Origin: Pseudomonas paraglycinae
GTDB lineage: Bacteria; Pseudomonadota; Gammaproteobacteria; Pseudomonadales; Pseudomonadaceae
Assembly (NCBI RefSeq): GCF_021601625.1
Contig: NZ_BQHR01000022.1
Span: 1 to 64,000, forward strand
Reading direction: 5' to 3'
Length of the DNA stretch: 64,000 nt
The notes beneath the pieces were generated by a model. That model was given only the letters and a program-made list of their open reading frames with translations, was not told the origin of the DNA and searched no databases. The first letter of the stretch is position 1, and the number at the start of each line of letters is the position of its first letter. Made by a program: the position numbers and the translations under genes. Of this stretch, positions 42,736-53,738 are shown piece by piece.

Positions 42736-43977
42736 TCAAATCGCCTTTCCAAACTGGCCTGGCACAACGTTCCCGGTCTGTAGTTTGTCCAGATGATCGG
42801 CATACCACTGCATCATTGCTGTCCGTTGCTCGAGGTACTGAGCTTTGTTGTAGACCCCCGAGATACCCTCTTCTTTGTGGGCCAATTGGGCCTCCACATG
42901 TTCCTTTGGCCATCCGTGTTCACGGAGCAGGGTGCTCGCTGTATGGCGTGTGCCGTGGCCAACAAGACGTCCTTTATAGCCAATGGTCGCGAATACCTTA
43001 TTTATCGTGTTTTCACTGATCGTAGGATTCTTCGCGCCTACTCCAGGAAATAGCCAGCGGCTGCGTCCGGTTAAAGTGTGCAGCTCTCTAAGGGCGATCA
43101 GCGCTTGGCGCGGAAGGGGACACACAAAGTCTCGGCGCATCTTCATCTTCGATGCAGGTGTAGTCCAAAGAGCTCTATCGAGATCAAACTCTTTCCACTC
43201 CGCTAGACGAACCATTCCCGGCCTTGAGGCTGTCCATATGCAAAGCCATGCCGCCGTTCGGGCGGTCAGTCTGCTGGGAGTGTTCTTTAAGGCGGTCAGA
43301 AACTCGCCAAGTTCGGGCTCTAGCAAATGAGGGTGTTGTTGAGTCTTCGGTGCTTGAGCTGCGATGTCGCGTAGACGGCTACCGGGATCGTTTTCTGTCA
43401 GTCCTAAGCCGATTGCTCTGCCGAAAATCTGATTGACCCATGTCCGACATTTTTCAGCAACGTTATGCGCCTCCCGAGCTTCGAGTGAGGCCTGGAGATT
43501 TGCACAGTCGGTTCGGGTTATTTCGTCCAGAGGTTTATCACCAAGCGCTGGAAGAATGTCTTTGTCGAGGTAGGTGCGGATTTTATTGAGAGTGGAGGAG
43601 GCGAGACCTTTTTCCTCCTTTGCCTTGAGCCAAGCTTCCGCAGCCGCTCTGAAGGTTCGGGTTCGAGCGGCATCGATTGCCGCTTTTGCCGAGCGTTTTT
43701 GTTCCAGAGGATCCGCACCGCTGCTGACGACCTTTCGTAGCTCAGCTGCTTTTTCGCGGGCAAGTGCGCCGCTGACTTCTGGATAGCCTCCAAGGCCCAT
43801 CCATGCCCAATTGCCTGCAGGACGCTTGTACCGGAGTTGCCATGATTTGCCCCCGTCCGGTTTGACCCGGAAATATAAGCCGTTTCCATCCAGCTCCCGG
43901 TATTCCTTTGTTTCGGGTTCAAGTCCTGCAAGGGTGGTATCGGCGAGAGGGCGGCGCTTGATGTCTGCGCGCTTCAT
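42736..43977 (-). CDS. P4-family tyrosine recombinase (integrase)
   Basis: A 413-aa integrase that inserts and excises the island at tRNA-Leu. The N-terminal DUF4102-type arm domain (about 1-90) has ETKEYRELDGNGLYFRVKPDGGKSWQLRYKR. The catalytic domain (about 205-385) has TASRPGMVRLAEW (Arg), VGHGTRHTASTLLREHGW (HxxR) and IYNKAQY-type GVYNKAQYLEQR with the nucleophile Tyr. It reads away from the tRNA, starting 164 bp from it, the standard layout for P4-type islands. Confidence 0.93.
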   Translation of the reverse strand: MKRADIKRRPLADTTLAGLEPETKEYRELDGNGLYFRVKPDGGKSWQLRYKRPAGNWAWMGLGGYPEVSGALAREKAAELRKVVSSGADPLEQKRSAKAAIDAARTRTFRAAAEAWLKAKEEKGLASSTLNKIRTYLDKDILPALGDKPLDEITRTDCANLQASLEAREAHNVAEKCRTWVNQIFGRAIGLGLTENDPGSRLRDIAAQAPKTQQHPHLLEPELGEFLTALKNTPSRLTARTAAWLCIWTASRPGMVRLAEWKEFDLDRALWTTPASKMKMRRDFVCPLPRQALIALRELHTLTGRSRWLFPGVGAKNPTISENTINKVFATIGYKGRLVGHGTRHTASTLLREHGWPKEHVEAQLAHKEEGISGVYNKAQYLEQRTAMMQWYADHLDKLQTGNVVPGQFGKAI

Positions 43978-43980
43978 CCT

Positions 43981-44035
43981 TGTATCCCAAAGTTAGGTAA
44001 TTTTCTCAGGATACAAGGAGGGATACAGGGATACA
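43981..44035. repeat. right integrase arm-type repeats GGGATACA
   Basis: GGGATACA at 44020-44027 and 44028-44035, AGGATACA at 44008-44015, and the inverted TGTATCCC at 43981-43988. They match the two copies near attL. Confidence 0.62.
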
Positions 44036-44070
44036 ACGGATAGGGGAGACAGGGGGAAACAGTTAGGCAC

Positions 44071-44100
44071 AAAAAAACCGGCCAAGTGGCCGGTTTCTTT
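44071..44100 (-). terminator. terminator downstream of tRNA-Leu, island-supplied
   Basis: On the minus strand AAACCGGCCAC-TT-GGCCGGTTTTTTT follows the tRNA 3' end by about 40 nt. It lies inside the island, so it replaces the native terminator now at attL. Confidence 0.82.
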
Positions 44101-44140
44101 GGGTCTGAGAGACTGGTAGAGACTCTCAGATACTGCTATG

Positions 44141-44225
44141 TGGTGCCCCGAGGGAGACTCGAACTCCCACTCCTTTCGAAAACGGATTTTGAATCCGCCG
44201 CGTCTACCAATTCCGCCATCAGGGC
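44141..44225 (-). tRNA. tRNA-Leu(CAA)
   Basis: An 85-nt tRNA with acceptor stem GCCCTGA/TCGGGGC (one G-T pair), D arm GGCGGAATTGGTAGACGC, anticodon loop TTCAAAA (anticodon CAA), a class II long variable arm, T arm GGGAGTTCGAGTCTCCC and an encoded CCA. The type II size and anticodon identify Leu. Its 3' 24 bases are duplicated at 26194, marking the island insertion. Confidence 0.95.
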
Positions 44226-44333
44226 TCAATGGCGGCGAAGTATAGAGAGGTGCCTACCGTTGGTCAATCACGTTTCATGGTCAATTTTCGATATTTCCGC
44301 TAGACTTTCCGGCCCTGCTAGACGAACCCCATC

Positions 44334-46513
<2,180 letters not shown>

Positions 46514-46556
46514 GTTTTCTGACCCCAAGATTCAACATTTGCAACTGGAGTGCTAA

Positions 46557-46892
46557 ATGAGCTTTTTTATCTCTAATGCCATGGCTGACGCGGCTGCACC
46601 GGCTGCAGCGCCTATGGGCGGCGGCTTCGAGTGGATTTTCCTGGTCGGCTTCCTGGTCATCTTCTACCTGATGATCTGGCGTCCACAGGCCAAGCGCGCC
46701 AAAGAGCAGAAGAACCTGCTGAGCAGCCTGCAGAAGGGCGACGAAGTGGTCACCACCGGCGGCATCGCCGGCAAGATCACCAAAGTGGCCGATGACTTCG
46801 TGGTTCTGGAAGTTTCCGACACCGTGGAAATGAAGTTCCAGAAGGGCGCCATCGCCGCCACGCTGCCAAAAGGCACGCTGAAAGCGATCTAA
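46557..46892 (+). CDS. yajC: preprotein translocase accessory subunit YajC
   Basis: A 111-aa single-span inner-membrane protein associated with SecDF. One helix (WIFLVGFLVIFYLMIWRPQAKRAKEQ, about 20-40) precedes a small cytoplasmic domain with the family stretch LQKGDEVVTTGGIAGKITKVADDFVVLEV. The N-terminal MSFFISNAMADAAAPAAAP is usual. It is upstream of secD by about 65 bp. Confidence 0.94.
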   Translation: MSFFISNAMADAAAPAAAPMGGGFEWIFLVGFLVIFYLMIWRPQAKRAKEQKNLLSSLQKGDEVVTTGGIAGKITKVADDFVVLEVSDTVEMKFQKGAIAATLPKGTLKAI

Positions 46893-46956
46893 GGTTCCAA
46901 CTTCTACTCAATCGACGGGGCGCGCAAGGCGCCCCGCGTTCATAACGGGCGGCGTG

Positions 46957-48825
46957 ATGCTGAACAAATATCCTCTGTGGAAATACATTCTGATCCTGGC
47001 GGTGCTGGCGATCGGTCTGATTTATTCCGCTCCGAATCTATACCCCGATGACCCGGCCATTCAGATCAGCGGCGCCAGCACGGCCCTGCAGGTCAATCAG
47101 GCCGATCTGGATCGCGTGAGCACCGCGCTCAAGGAATCCGGGATCAACGTCAAGGCATCGAGCCTGGCTGCGAACGGCAAGGGCGGTCTGATCCGTCTGA
47201 CCAAGGCTGAAGACCAGCTGCCGGCCAAGGACGTTGTCCGCAAGGCATTGGGTGATGACTACGTCGTCGCGCTGAACCTGGCACAAACCACCCCGCAATG
47301 GCTGCGCAGCGTGGCCGCGCACCCGATGAAGCTGGGTCTGGACTTGTCCGGTGGTGTGCACTTCCTGCTGGAAGTGGACATGGACAAAGCTCTCGATGCC
47401 CGCCTGAAAGTCTACGAAGGCGACGTCAAGAGCCTGTTGCGCAAGGAGAAACTGCGTTATCGCAGCCTGCCGCAACTCAATGGCGCCATTCAGCTGGGCT
47501 TCAGCGATGCTGACTCCCGCGAACAGGCCCGTGCGCTGATCCGCAAGAATTTCAACGATTTCGACATTGTTCCGGCCGACCTCAACGGTCAACCGGTGCT
47601 GCGTCTGGCGATGACCCCGGCCAAGCTGGCGGAAATCCGTGAATACTCCATCAAGCAGAACTTGACCACGGTACGTAACCGCGTCAACGAGCTGGGTGTT
47701 GCCGAACCGATCGTCCAGCGTCAGGGCGCCAACCGAATCGTGGTTGAGCTGCCGGGCGTGCAGGACACTGCCGAAGCCAAGCGTATCCTCGGCAAGACGG
47801 CCAACCTGGAGTTCCGTCTGGCTGCAGAGCCGGGTGCTTCGAAAGCCACTTCCGAAACTTTCGAATTCCGCGAAGGCAATCGTCCTCCTGCCCAGATCGA
47901 GCGTGGCCTGATCATCACCGGTGACCAGGTGACTGACGCCAAGGCCGGTTTCGGCGAGCACGGCACACCTGAAGTGAACATCCGTCTGGATGGCCACGGT
48001 GGCGAGCTGATGAGCCGCGCTACCCGCAGCAACGTCGGTCGCAGCATGGCGGTGATCTTCATCGAGCAGCGTCCGGTCACCACTTACACCAAGCAAGTGG
48101 TCGACGGCGTCGAGAAAGACGTCGCGGTGCAGACCTTCAAGGAAGAGAAGAAGATCATCAGCCTGGCGACCATTCAATCGCCGCTGGGTGCTCAGTTCCG
48201 TATCACCGGCCTGAACGGCCAGGGCGAGTCGTCCGAACTGGCGCTGCTGCTGCGTGCCGGTGGTCTGGCTGCTCCGATGTACTTCGCTGAAGAACGTACC
48301 ATCGGCCCGAGCCTGGGTGCGGACAACATCACCAAGGGTATCGATGCATCGCTGTGGGGCATGCTGTTCGTCTCGCTGTTCATCATCGCCATCTACCGTT
48401 TCTTCGGCCTGATCGCCACCGTCGCACTGGCGGTGAACATGGTGCTGCTGCTGGCGCTGATGTCGCTGCTGGGCGCTACGCTGACCCTGCCGGGTATCGC
48501 CGGTATCGTGTTGACCATGGGTATGGCGGTCGACGCCAACGTACTGATCTTCTCGCGGATTCGTGAAGAGATCGCCGCCGGCATGACCGTGCAGCGTGCA
48601 ATCAACGAAGGCTTCGGTCGGGCATTCACTGCGATTCTCGACGCCAACCTGACCACCTTGCTGGTCGGCGGCATCCTCTTCGCCATGGGCACCGGCCCCG
48701 TGAAGGGCTTCGCAGTAACCATGTCCCTCGGGGTTCTGACTTCGATGTTCACGGCCATCATGGTCACCCGCGCGATGGTCAACCTGATCTTCGGCGGTCG
48801 TGACTTCAAGAAGTTGTGGATTTAA
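46957..48825 (+). CDS. secD: protein translocase subunit SecD
   Basis: A 622-aa membrane protein that helps complete protein export using the proton gradient. An N-terminal helix, a large periplasmic P1 domain (LGLDLSGGVHFLLEVDMDKAL; IVVELPGVQDTAEAKRILGKTANLEFRL), then five helices with the motif IAGIVLTMGMAVDANVLIFSRIREE. An in-frame GTG lies one codon upstream of the ATG chosen. secF follows 9 bp after its stop. Confidence 0.95.
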   Translation: MLNKYPLWKYILILAVLAIGLIYSAPNLYPDDPAIQISGASTALQVNQADLDRVSTALKESGINVKASSLAANGKGGLIRLTKAEDQLPAKDVVRKALGDDYVVALNLAQTTPQWLRSVAAHPMKLGLDLSGGVHFLLEVDMDKALDARLKVYEGDVKSLLRKEKLRYRSLPQLNGAIQLGFSDADSREQARALIRKNFNDFDIVPADLNGQPVLRLAMTPAKLAEIREYSIKQNLTTVRNRVNELGVAEPIVQRQGANRIVVELPGVQDTAEAKRILGKTANLEFRLAAEPGASKATSETFEFREGNRPPAQIERGLIITGDQVTDAKAGFGEHGTPEVNIRLDGHGGELMSRATRSNVGRSMAVIFIEQRPVTTYTKQVVDGVEKDVAVQTFKEEKKIISLATIQSPLGAQFRITGLNGQGESSELALLLRAGGLAAPMYFAEERTIGPSLGADNITKGIDASLWGMLFVSLFIIAIYRFFGLIATVALAVNMVLLLALMSLLGATLTLPGIAGIVLTMGMAVDANVLIFSRIREEIAAGMTVQRAINEGFGRAFTAILDANLTTLLVGGILFAMGTGPVKGFAVTMSLGVLTSMFTAIMVTRAMVNLIFGGRDFKKLWI

Positions 48826-48834
48826 GGGGCTGCC

Positions 48835-49749
48835 ATGTTACGTACAATCAACTTCATGGGCGTCCGCAACTTTGCGTTCGGCGTCACTGTATTTCTGACC
48901 TTGCTGGCAATCTTCAGTGTGTTCCACAAGGGCATGAACTGGGGTCTGGACTTCACCGGCGGTACGCTCATCGAGCTGACCTACGAGCGTCCGGCCGATG
49001 TCACCAAGGTGCGCGAGCAACTGGTTTCTTCCGGTTATCACGAAGCCGTCGTGCAGAACTTCGGCGCGACCACCGATCTGCTGGTGCGCATGCCGGGTGA
49101 AGACCCGCAGCTGGGCCATCAGGTGGCGGAAGCGCTGCAGAAGGTCGGCGGCGACAACCCGGCGACCGTCAAGCGCGTCGAGTTCGTCGGCCCGCAGGTC
49201 GGTGAAGAGCTGCGTGACCAGGGCGGCATGGGCATGCTGCTGGCGCTCGGTGGCATCCTGATCTACCTGGCTTTCCGCTTTCAGTGGAAGTTTGCGGTCG
49301 GCGCTATCGTGTCGCTGATTCACGACGTGATCGTGACCGTGGGTATCCTGTCGTTCTTCCAGATCACCTTCGACCTGACGGTGCTGGCGGCGGTACTGGC
49401 GATCATCGGTTACTCGCTCAACGACACCATCGTCGTGTTCGACCGGGTGCGTGAGAACTTCCGTGTTCTGCGCAAGGCCACGCTGATCGAGAACATCAAC
49501 ATCTCGACCACCCAGACCCTGCTGCGGACCATCGCGACCTCGGTTTCGACCTTGCTGGCGATCGCGGCACTGCTGTTCTTCGGCGGTGACAACCTGTACG
49601 GCTTCTCCCTGGCGCTGCTGGTGGGTGTTCTGGCGGGTACCTACTCGTCGATCTACATCGCCAACGTGGTGCTGATCTGGCTGAACCTGTCGACGGAAGA
49701 CCTGATTCCGCCGGTCAACACCGAGAAGGAAGTCGACGACCGTCCATAA
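48835..49749 (+). CDS. secF: protein translocase subunit SecF
   Basis: A 304-aa partner of SecD with an N-terminal helix, a periplasmic domain opening with GLDFTGGTLIELTYERP, and five helices carrying the family motif VLAIIGYSLNDTIVVFDRVRENFR. SecD and SecF form one complex with YajC. A strong terminator follows at 49777-49812. Confidence 0.95.
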   Translation: MLRTINFMGVRNFAFGVTVFLTLLAIFSVFHKGMNWGLDFTGGTLIELTYERPADVTKVREQLVSSGYHEAVVQNFGATTDLLVRMPGEDPQLGHQVAEALQKVGGDNPATVKRVEFVGPQVGEELRDQGGMGMLLALGGILIYLAFRFQWKFAVGAIVSLIHDVIVTVGILSFFQITFDLTVLAAVLAIIGYSLNDTIVVFDRVRENFRVLRKATLIENINISTTQTLLRTIATSVSTLLAIAALLFFGGDNLYGFSLALLVGVLAGTYSSIYIANVVLIWLNLSTEDLIPPVNTEKEVDDRP

Positions 49750-49776
49750 CGGCCATCGTTTTCCCGGTTGTCAGTC

Positions 49777-49812
49777 AAAAAAGACGCGAGTTGAACTCGC
49801 GTCTTTTTTTTT
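49777..49812 (+). terminator. terminator of the secDF operon
   Basis: AAAAAAGACGCGAG-TTGAA-CTCGCGTCTTTTTTTTT, a 9-bp GC stem with a long T run, 27 nt after secF. Confidence 0.9.
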
Positions 49813-49869
49813 GCTCCAAGGCTGGGAGAAGCGCGGGCGCGTCCCGCATGTGATGGTCAGGAGGTTCAT

Positions 49870-50418
49870 GTGAACAAGTCGTTGCTGGTTGGTGCGGTAT
49901 TGGGTGCTGTCGGTGTGACTGCCGGGGGTGCTGTTGCCACCTACAGCCTGGTTAAAAGCGGCCCTGAGTATGCGCAAGTGCTGGCCGTAGAACCGGTCAA
50001 AACACAGATCAAGACTCCACGTGAAGTGTGCAAGGATGTGACAGTGACCCGGCAGGCGCCGGTGAAAGATCAACACCAGATCGCCGGCACCGTGGTCGGT
50101 GCGCTGGCGGGTGGTCTGCTGGGTAACCAGATCGGCGGCGGCACCGGCAAGAAGATTGCCACGGTGGCCGGTGCGGTCGGTGGTGGTTACGCCGGTAACA
50201 AGGTTCAGGAGGGTATGCAGGAGCGTGATACCTACACCACGACTCAGACTCGCTGTAACACGGTGAATGACATCAGCGACAAGGTCGTGGGCTATGACGT
50301 CCGGTATTCGCTGGACGGCAAGGAAGGCAAGGTGCGGATGGATCGTGATCCGGGCAACCAGATTCCGGTCGACAAGGAAGGCAAGCTGATCCTGTCGCAG
50401 AACGAGCCGGGCCAGTGA
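49870..50418 (+). CDS. glycine-zipper 2TM domain protein
   Basis: A 182-aa envelope protein. It starts at GTG 49870 after CAGGAGG. The N-terminal helix (SLLVGAVLGAVGVTAGGAVATYSLV) is a signal anchor. The core Gly-zipper (AGTVVGALAGGLLGNQIGGGTGKKIATVAGAVGGGYAGNKVQ, about 75-118) resembles the rickettsial 17-kDa antigen-type membrane segment; the C-terminus is beta-rich. The role is likely outer-membrane or envelope structure. It is followed by paired terminators. Confidence 0.82.
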   Translation: MNKSLLVGAVLGAVGVTAGGAVATYSLVKSGPEYAQVLAVEPVKTQIKTPREVCKDVTVTRQAPVKDQHQIAGTVVGALAGGLLGNQIGGGTGKKIATVAGAVGGGYAGNKVQEGMQERDTYTTTQTRCNTVNDISDKVVGYDVRYSLDGKEGKVRMDRDPGNQIPVDKEGKLILSQNEPGQ

Positions 50419-50438
50419 CTGGTTGATGGCTTATAAGA

Positions 50439-50462
50439 AAAGCACCCTTCGGGGTGCTTTTT
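50439..50462 (+). terminator. terminator of the glycine-zipper gene
   Basis: AAAGCACCCTTCGGGGTGCTTTTT, an 8-bp stem with TTCG-type loop, 21 nt after the gene. Confidence 0.85.
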
Positions 50463-50471
50463 CATGCCCAT

Positions 50472-50499
50472 AAAAAAACACCCCGAAGGGTGTTTTTTT
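50472..50499 (-). terminator. terminator of suhB
   Basis: AAAAAAACACCCCGAAGGGTGTTTTTTT, a symmetric hairpin just downstream of the leftward suhB stop and next to the facing terminator, as expected between convergent genes. Confidence 0.82.
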
Positions 50500-50514
50500 G
50501 GTTTCGCGAAGCGC

Positions 50515-51333
50515 TTAGCGCTTCAGCGAGGCCGGCAGGTGCGGCTGGATCGCCGTCAGAACTGCCTTGAAGCATTTGGTGTTGCCGGCAACGACGTGGC
50601 CTTTTTCAAGGAAGTCGTGACCGCCGGTGAAGTCGCTCACCAGGCCGCCTGCTTCCTGAATCAGCAGGGCGCCAGCAGCCATGTCCCACTCGGACAGACC
50701 CGACTCCCAGAACGCGTCGAAACGGCCGGCGGCCACGTAAGCCAGATCCAGGCTTGCCGAACCGGCGCGGCGGATGCCGGCAGTCTGGCCAACCAGGGCG
50801 CGGAACATGCCCAGGTAGTTGTCGAGGTTGTCCATCTGGTCGTCACGGAACGGGAAGCCGGTGCCGAGCAGAGCGCCGTCCAGGCTTGTGCGACCGCTGA
50901 CACGCAGGCGGCGACCGTTCAGTTGAGCGCCGCGACCACGGCTGGCGGTGAATTCTTCCTGGCGAACCGGATCCAGAACAACGGCGTGTTCCAGGCGACC
51001 ACGGTATTTACAGGCAATGCTGACAGCGAAGTGAGGAATGCCGCGCAGGAAGTTGGTGGTGCCGTCCAGCGGATCGATGATCCACAGGTATTCTTCGCCT
51101 TCGATGCCGGTGCCGGCGTGCAGGCCGGTCTCTTCACCCATGATCGAGTGATTCGGGTAAGCCTTGCGCAGGGCGTCGATGATTTTCTGTTCGGCGGCGC
51201 GATCGACCTCGGATACGTAATCCTTGGCGTCTTTTTCGTCGACCTTGATGGTATCCAGGCGCTCGATGGAGCGGAAGATCAGTTCACTGGCGCTGCGGGC
51301 GGCGCGCAGCGCGATATTCAGCATGGGCTGCAT
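50515..51333 (-). CDS. suhB: inositol monophosphatase family protein SuhB
   Basis: A 272-aa Mg2+-dependent phosphatase that also acts in rRNA antitermination in enterobacteria. Catalytic motifs are MGEETGLHAG and WIIDPLDGTTNFLRGIPHFAVSIA (about 65-105), and the late LSEWDMAAGALLIQEAGG. Length and motifs are usual. It is divergent from trmJ with about 145 bp between starts. Confidence 0.94.
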   Translation of the reverse strand: MQPMLNIALRAARSASELIFRSIERLDTIKVDEKDAKDYVSEVDRAAEQKIIDALRKAYPNHSIMGEETGLHAGTGIEGEEYLWIIDPLDGTTNFLRGIPHFAVSIACKYRGRLEHAVVLDPVRQEEFTASRGRGAQLNGRRLRVSGRTSLDGALLGTGFPFRDDQMDNLDNYLGMFRALVGQTAGIRRAGSASLDLAYVAAGRFDAFWESGLSEWDMAAGALLIQEAGGLVSDFTGGHDFLEKGHVVAGNTKCFKAVLTAIQPHLPASLKR

Positions 51334-51478
51334 GGATGTGTCACCTAAGGTTGTTAAAGAAAGCCGCGCATTCTATCAGAACTTTTCTTCAGGTGAAGGT
51401 CGCTGTTCGCTTTCATAGCTTAACGGTAGGCTGTTCTGTAAGATTTGCACCCCTTTGCCGAGTCCGAGAGCGCCCGCC

Positions 51479-52249
51479 GTGCTGCAAAATATTCGTGTCG
51501 TCCTGGTCAACACCAGCCATCCGGGAAACATCGGCGGGACTGCGCGCGCCATGAAAAACATGGGCCTGTCGCGCTTGGTGCTGGTTGATCCGCGCGTCTT
51601 TCCGCATCACGAAGCCGATGCTCGTGCTTCGGGTGCCGGTGACATCCTTGAAAACGCGCAAGTCGTCGCCACCTTGGAAGACGCCTTGGTCGGTTGCAAT
51701 CTGGTGCTTGGCACCAGTGCCCGTGACCGGCGTATTCCCTGGCCATTGCTGGACCCGCGCGAGTGCGGGACCAAAGTGGTCGAGGAGGCAGGGCAGGGCG
51801 CGGAAATCGCGCTGGTGTTCGGTCGTGAAGATTCCGGACTGACCAACGACGAGCTGCAGCGATGTCACTATCACGTGCACATCCCCTCCGATCCTGAGTT
51901 CAGCTCGCTGAACCTCGGGGCGGCGGTGCAGGTGTTGAGCTATGAAGTGCGCATGGCGTGGCTGGCTGCACAAGGTCAGCCGACGAAGATCGAGAAGGAA
52001 GAAGTGGCCTCCGTGAAAAGCGCAGAGCTTGCGACCATGGATGAGCTGGAGCGGTTCTATGAACACCTGGAACAGACCCTGGTGGCCATCGAATTCCTCG
52101 ATCCGGAAAAACCGCGGCACTTGATGGCGCGCCTGCGCCGGTTGTACGGACGCAGCTCGGTCAGCCGGGCGGAAATGAATATTTTGCGTGGCATCCTCAC
52201 GGAAACCCAGAAAGCGGCCCGTGGCGAGCTCCTTAAGCGGAAGGATTAA
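51479..52249 (+). CDS. trmJ: tRNA (cytidine/uridine-2'-O-)-methyltransferase TrmJ
   Basis: A 256-aa SPOUT methyltransferase that methylates the 2'-OH of nucleotide 32 in tRNA. Family features are [62 protein letters not shown] (the trefoil knot) and [17 protein letters not shown] at 51479 is chosen by comparison with known TrmJ N-termini ([12 protein letters not shown]); an upstream TTG is in frame. Its stop overlaps or abuts the cysE start. Confidence 0.93.
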   Translation: MLQNIRVVLVNTSHPGNIGGTARAMKNMGLSRLVLVDPRVFPHHEADARASGAGDILENAQVVATLEDALVGCNLVLGTSARDRRIPWPLLDPRECGTKVVEEAGQGAEIALVFGREDSGLTNDELQRCHYHVHIPSDPEFSSLNLGAAVQVLSYEVRMAWLAAQGQPTKIEKEEVASVKSAELATMDELERFYEHLEQTLVAIEFLDPEKPRHLMARLRRLYGRSSVSRAEMNILRGILTETQKAARGELLKRKD

Positions 52250-52251
52250 TG

Positions 52252-53028
52252 ATGTTCGAGCGTTTGCGTGAAGATATCCAGAGCGTATTCCACCGAGACC
52301 CGGCGGCGCGTAACGCTTTTGAAGTCCTGACCTGCTACCCCGGCATGCATGCAATCTGGATTCATCGACTGGCCGGCATGCTCTGGCGCAATGATCTGAA
52401 ATGGCTGGCGCGGCTGGTGTCGAACTTTGGTCGCTGGCTGACCGGGATCGAGATCCATCCGGGTGCCAAGGTCGGTCGACGCTTCTTCATCGACCACGGC
52501 ATGGGCATCGTGATCGGCGAAACCGCTGAAATCGGCGATGACGTGACGATCTATCAGGGCGTCACCCTGGGTGGTACCAGCTGGAACAAGGGCAAGCGTC
52601 ACCCGACACTCGGCGATGGCGTCGTGGTGGGGGCGGGCGCGAAGGTGCTCGGTCCGTTCACTGTGGGTGCCGGCGCCAAGGTCGGGTCCAATGCCGTGGT
52701 CACCAAAGAAGTGCCACCGGGTGCCACCGTGGTGGGGATTCCGGGCCGGATCATCGTCAAGTCCGATGACGAGGCTGACGCCAAGCGCAAGGCGATGGCC
52801 GAGAAGATCGGCTTTGATGCCTACGGCGTCAGTGAAGACATGCCCGATCCGGTGGCGCGCGCCATCGGCCAGTTGCTCGATCACCTGCAAGCGGTGGACG
52901 GACGTCTGGAGGGAATGTGCGGCGCGCTGAAGGATCTGGGCAGTAATTATTGTGCGAAAGATCTGCCCGAGCTGCGTGAAGAAGACTTCGCCTGCGTCAA
53001 GGGCAAGGACGAATCCAAGCTCCACTGA
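52252..53028 (+). CDS. cysE: serine O-acetyltransferase
   Basis: A 258-aa hexapeptide-repeat enzyme making O-acetylserine for cysteine synthesis. N-terminal helices ([25 protein letters not shown]) lead to left-handed beta-helix repeats with [30 protein letters not shown] (active His and Asp). Two successive ATG codons (52249 and 52252) could start it; the second gives the usual opening. It precedes the isc operon, supplying the cysteine used by IscS. Confidence 0.93.
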   Translation: MFERLREDIQSVFHRDPAARNAFEVLTCYPGMHAIWIHRLAGMLWRNDLKWLARLVSNFGRWLTGIEIHPGAKVGRRFFIDHGMGIVIGETAEIGDDVTIYQGVTLGGTSWNKGKRHPTLGDGVVVGAGAKVLGPFTVGAGAKVGSNAVVTKEVPPGATVVGIPGRIIVKSDDEADAKRKAMAEKIGFDAYGVSEDMPDPVARAIGQLLDHLQAVDGRLEGMCGALKDLGSNYCAKDLPELREEDFACVKGKDESKLH

Positions 53029-53131
53029 CGCACTTGCAGGGCTGCTGCCGACCGGTGTGCCATTAGGCCGCAGACCCTGCTATCATTCGCGCGCTCTTTT
53101 GCGGGTAAACCCGACTAAAGCACTAGGTCTT

Positions 53132-53164
53132 ATAGTTGACTTAAATGCTCGGGAATTGCATACT
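53132..53164 (+). promoter_or_regulatory. iscR promoter with IscR-type operator
   Basis: A 25-bp match to the type 1 IscR site spans 53132-53156 (ATAGTTGACT...CTCGGGAAT). It covers a -35 TTGACT (53136-53141); with 17-bp spacing, -10 CATACT lies at 53159-53164. The layout fits autorepression by [2Fe-2S]-IscR, as known in E. coli and P. aeruginosa. Confidence 0.8.
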
Positions 53165-53196
53165 CCCGCCCATTCCGAACTCCGTGGTAATTGTCC

Positions 53197-53688
53197 ATGC
53201 GACTGACTACAAAAGGCCGATACGCCGTGACCGCCATGCTTGACCTGGCGTTGCACGCGCAACACGGGCCGGTGTCCCTGGCCGATATCTCCGAGCGCCA
53301 AGGCATCTCCCTGTCCTATCTCGAACAGCTTTTCGCCAAGCTGCGCCGCAGCAACCTGGTTTCCAGCGTTCGCGGTCCGGGCGGTGGCTACCAGTTGTCC
53401 CGCGACATGCAGGGCATCCAGGTGGCTCAGGTGATCGATGCGGTGAACGAATCGGTCGATGCAACAAAATGCCAGGGCCAGGGCGACTGCCACTCCGGTG
53501 ACACCTGCCTGACCCATCACCTGTGGTGCGATCTGAGCCTGCAGATTCACGAATTTCTCAGCGGTATCAGCTTGGCCGACCTCGTAACTCGCCGTGAGGT
53601 GCAGGAAGTGGCCCAGCGTCAGGATCAGCGTCGTTGCAATGGCAAGGCGCCGCGCCTGGACAAGATTGAAGCGTCCGCCGTCGAATGA
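53197..53688 (+). CDS. iscR: Fe-S cluster-responsive regulator IscR
   Basis: A 163-aa Rrf2-family regulator: winged HTH ([51 protein letters not shown]) and cluster ligands Cys in [17 protein letters not shown] (three Cys plus His). It represses the isc operon when it holds a [2Fe-2S] cluster. The start at 53197 gives the usual length; an in-frame TTG two codons upstream is rejected. iscS follows 50 bp later. Confidence 0.95.
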   Translation: MRLTTKGRYAVTAMLDLALHAQHGPVSLADISERQGISLSYLEQLFAKLRRSNLVSSVRGPGGGYQLSRDMQGIQVAQVIDAVNESVDATKCQGQGDCHSGDTCLTHHLWCDLSLQIHEFLSGISLADLVTRREVQEVAQRQDQRRCNGKAPRLDKIEASAVE

Positions 53689-53738
53689 CAGCCAGAGAGC
53701 TAGCGGCACGCCAGCCAGCCTGATTTAGGAGATAGTCC

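Larger units (their letters stand above)
26194..44164. mobile_element. P4-type genomic island in tRNA-Leu
   Basis: An ~18-kb island bounded by direct repeats of the tRNA-Leu 3' end: 26194-26216 and 44141-44164, identical except for one extra C. A P4-family integrase is next to the intact tRNA. The island carries an AlpA-like regulator, an excisionase-like HTH, a TOPRIM/DUF927 primase-helicase, two iteron clusters and AT-richer cargo (hydrolase-TPR-PIN cassette, DUF4935-like PIN gene). No capsid, terminase, tail or conjugation genes were seen. It may replicate after excision, but whether it is a phage satellite or a stand-alone integrative element cannot be decided from sequence. Confidence 0.9.

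Noticed and set aside
42467-42913. 148-codon leftward frame overlapping iteron cluster B and the integrase end
   Set aside because: Out of frame with the integrase and largely made of repeat sequence.
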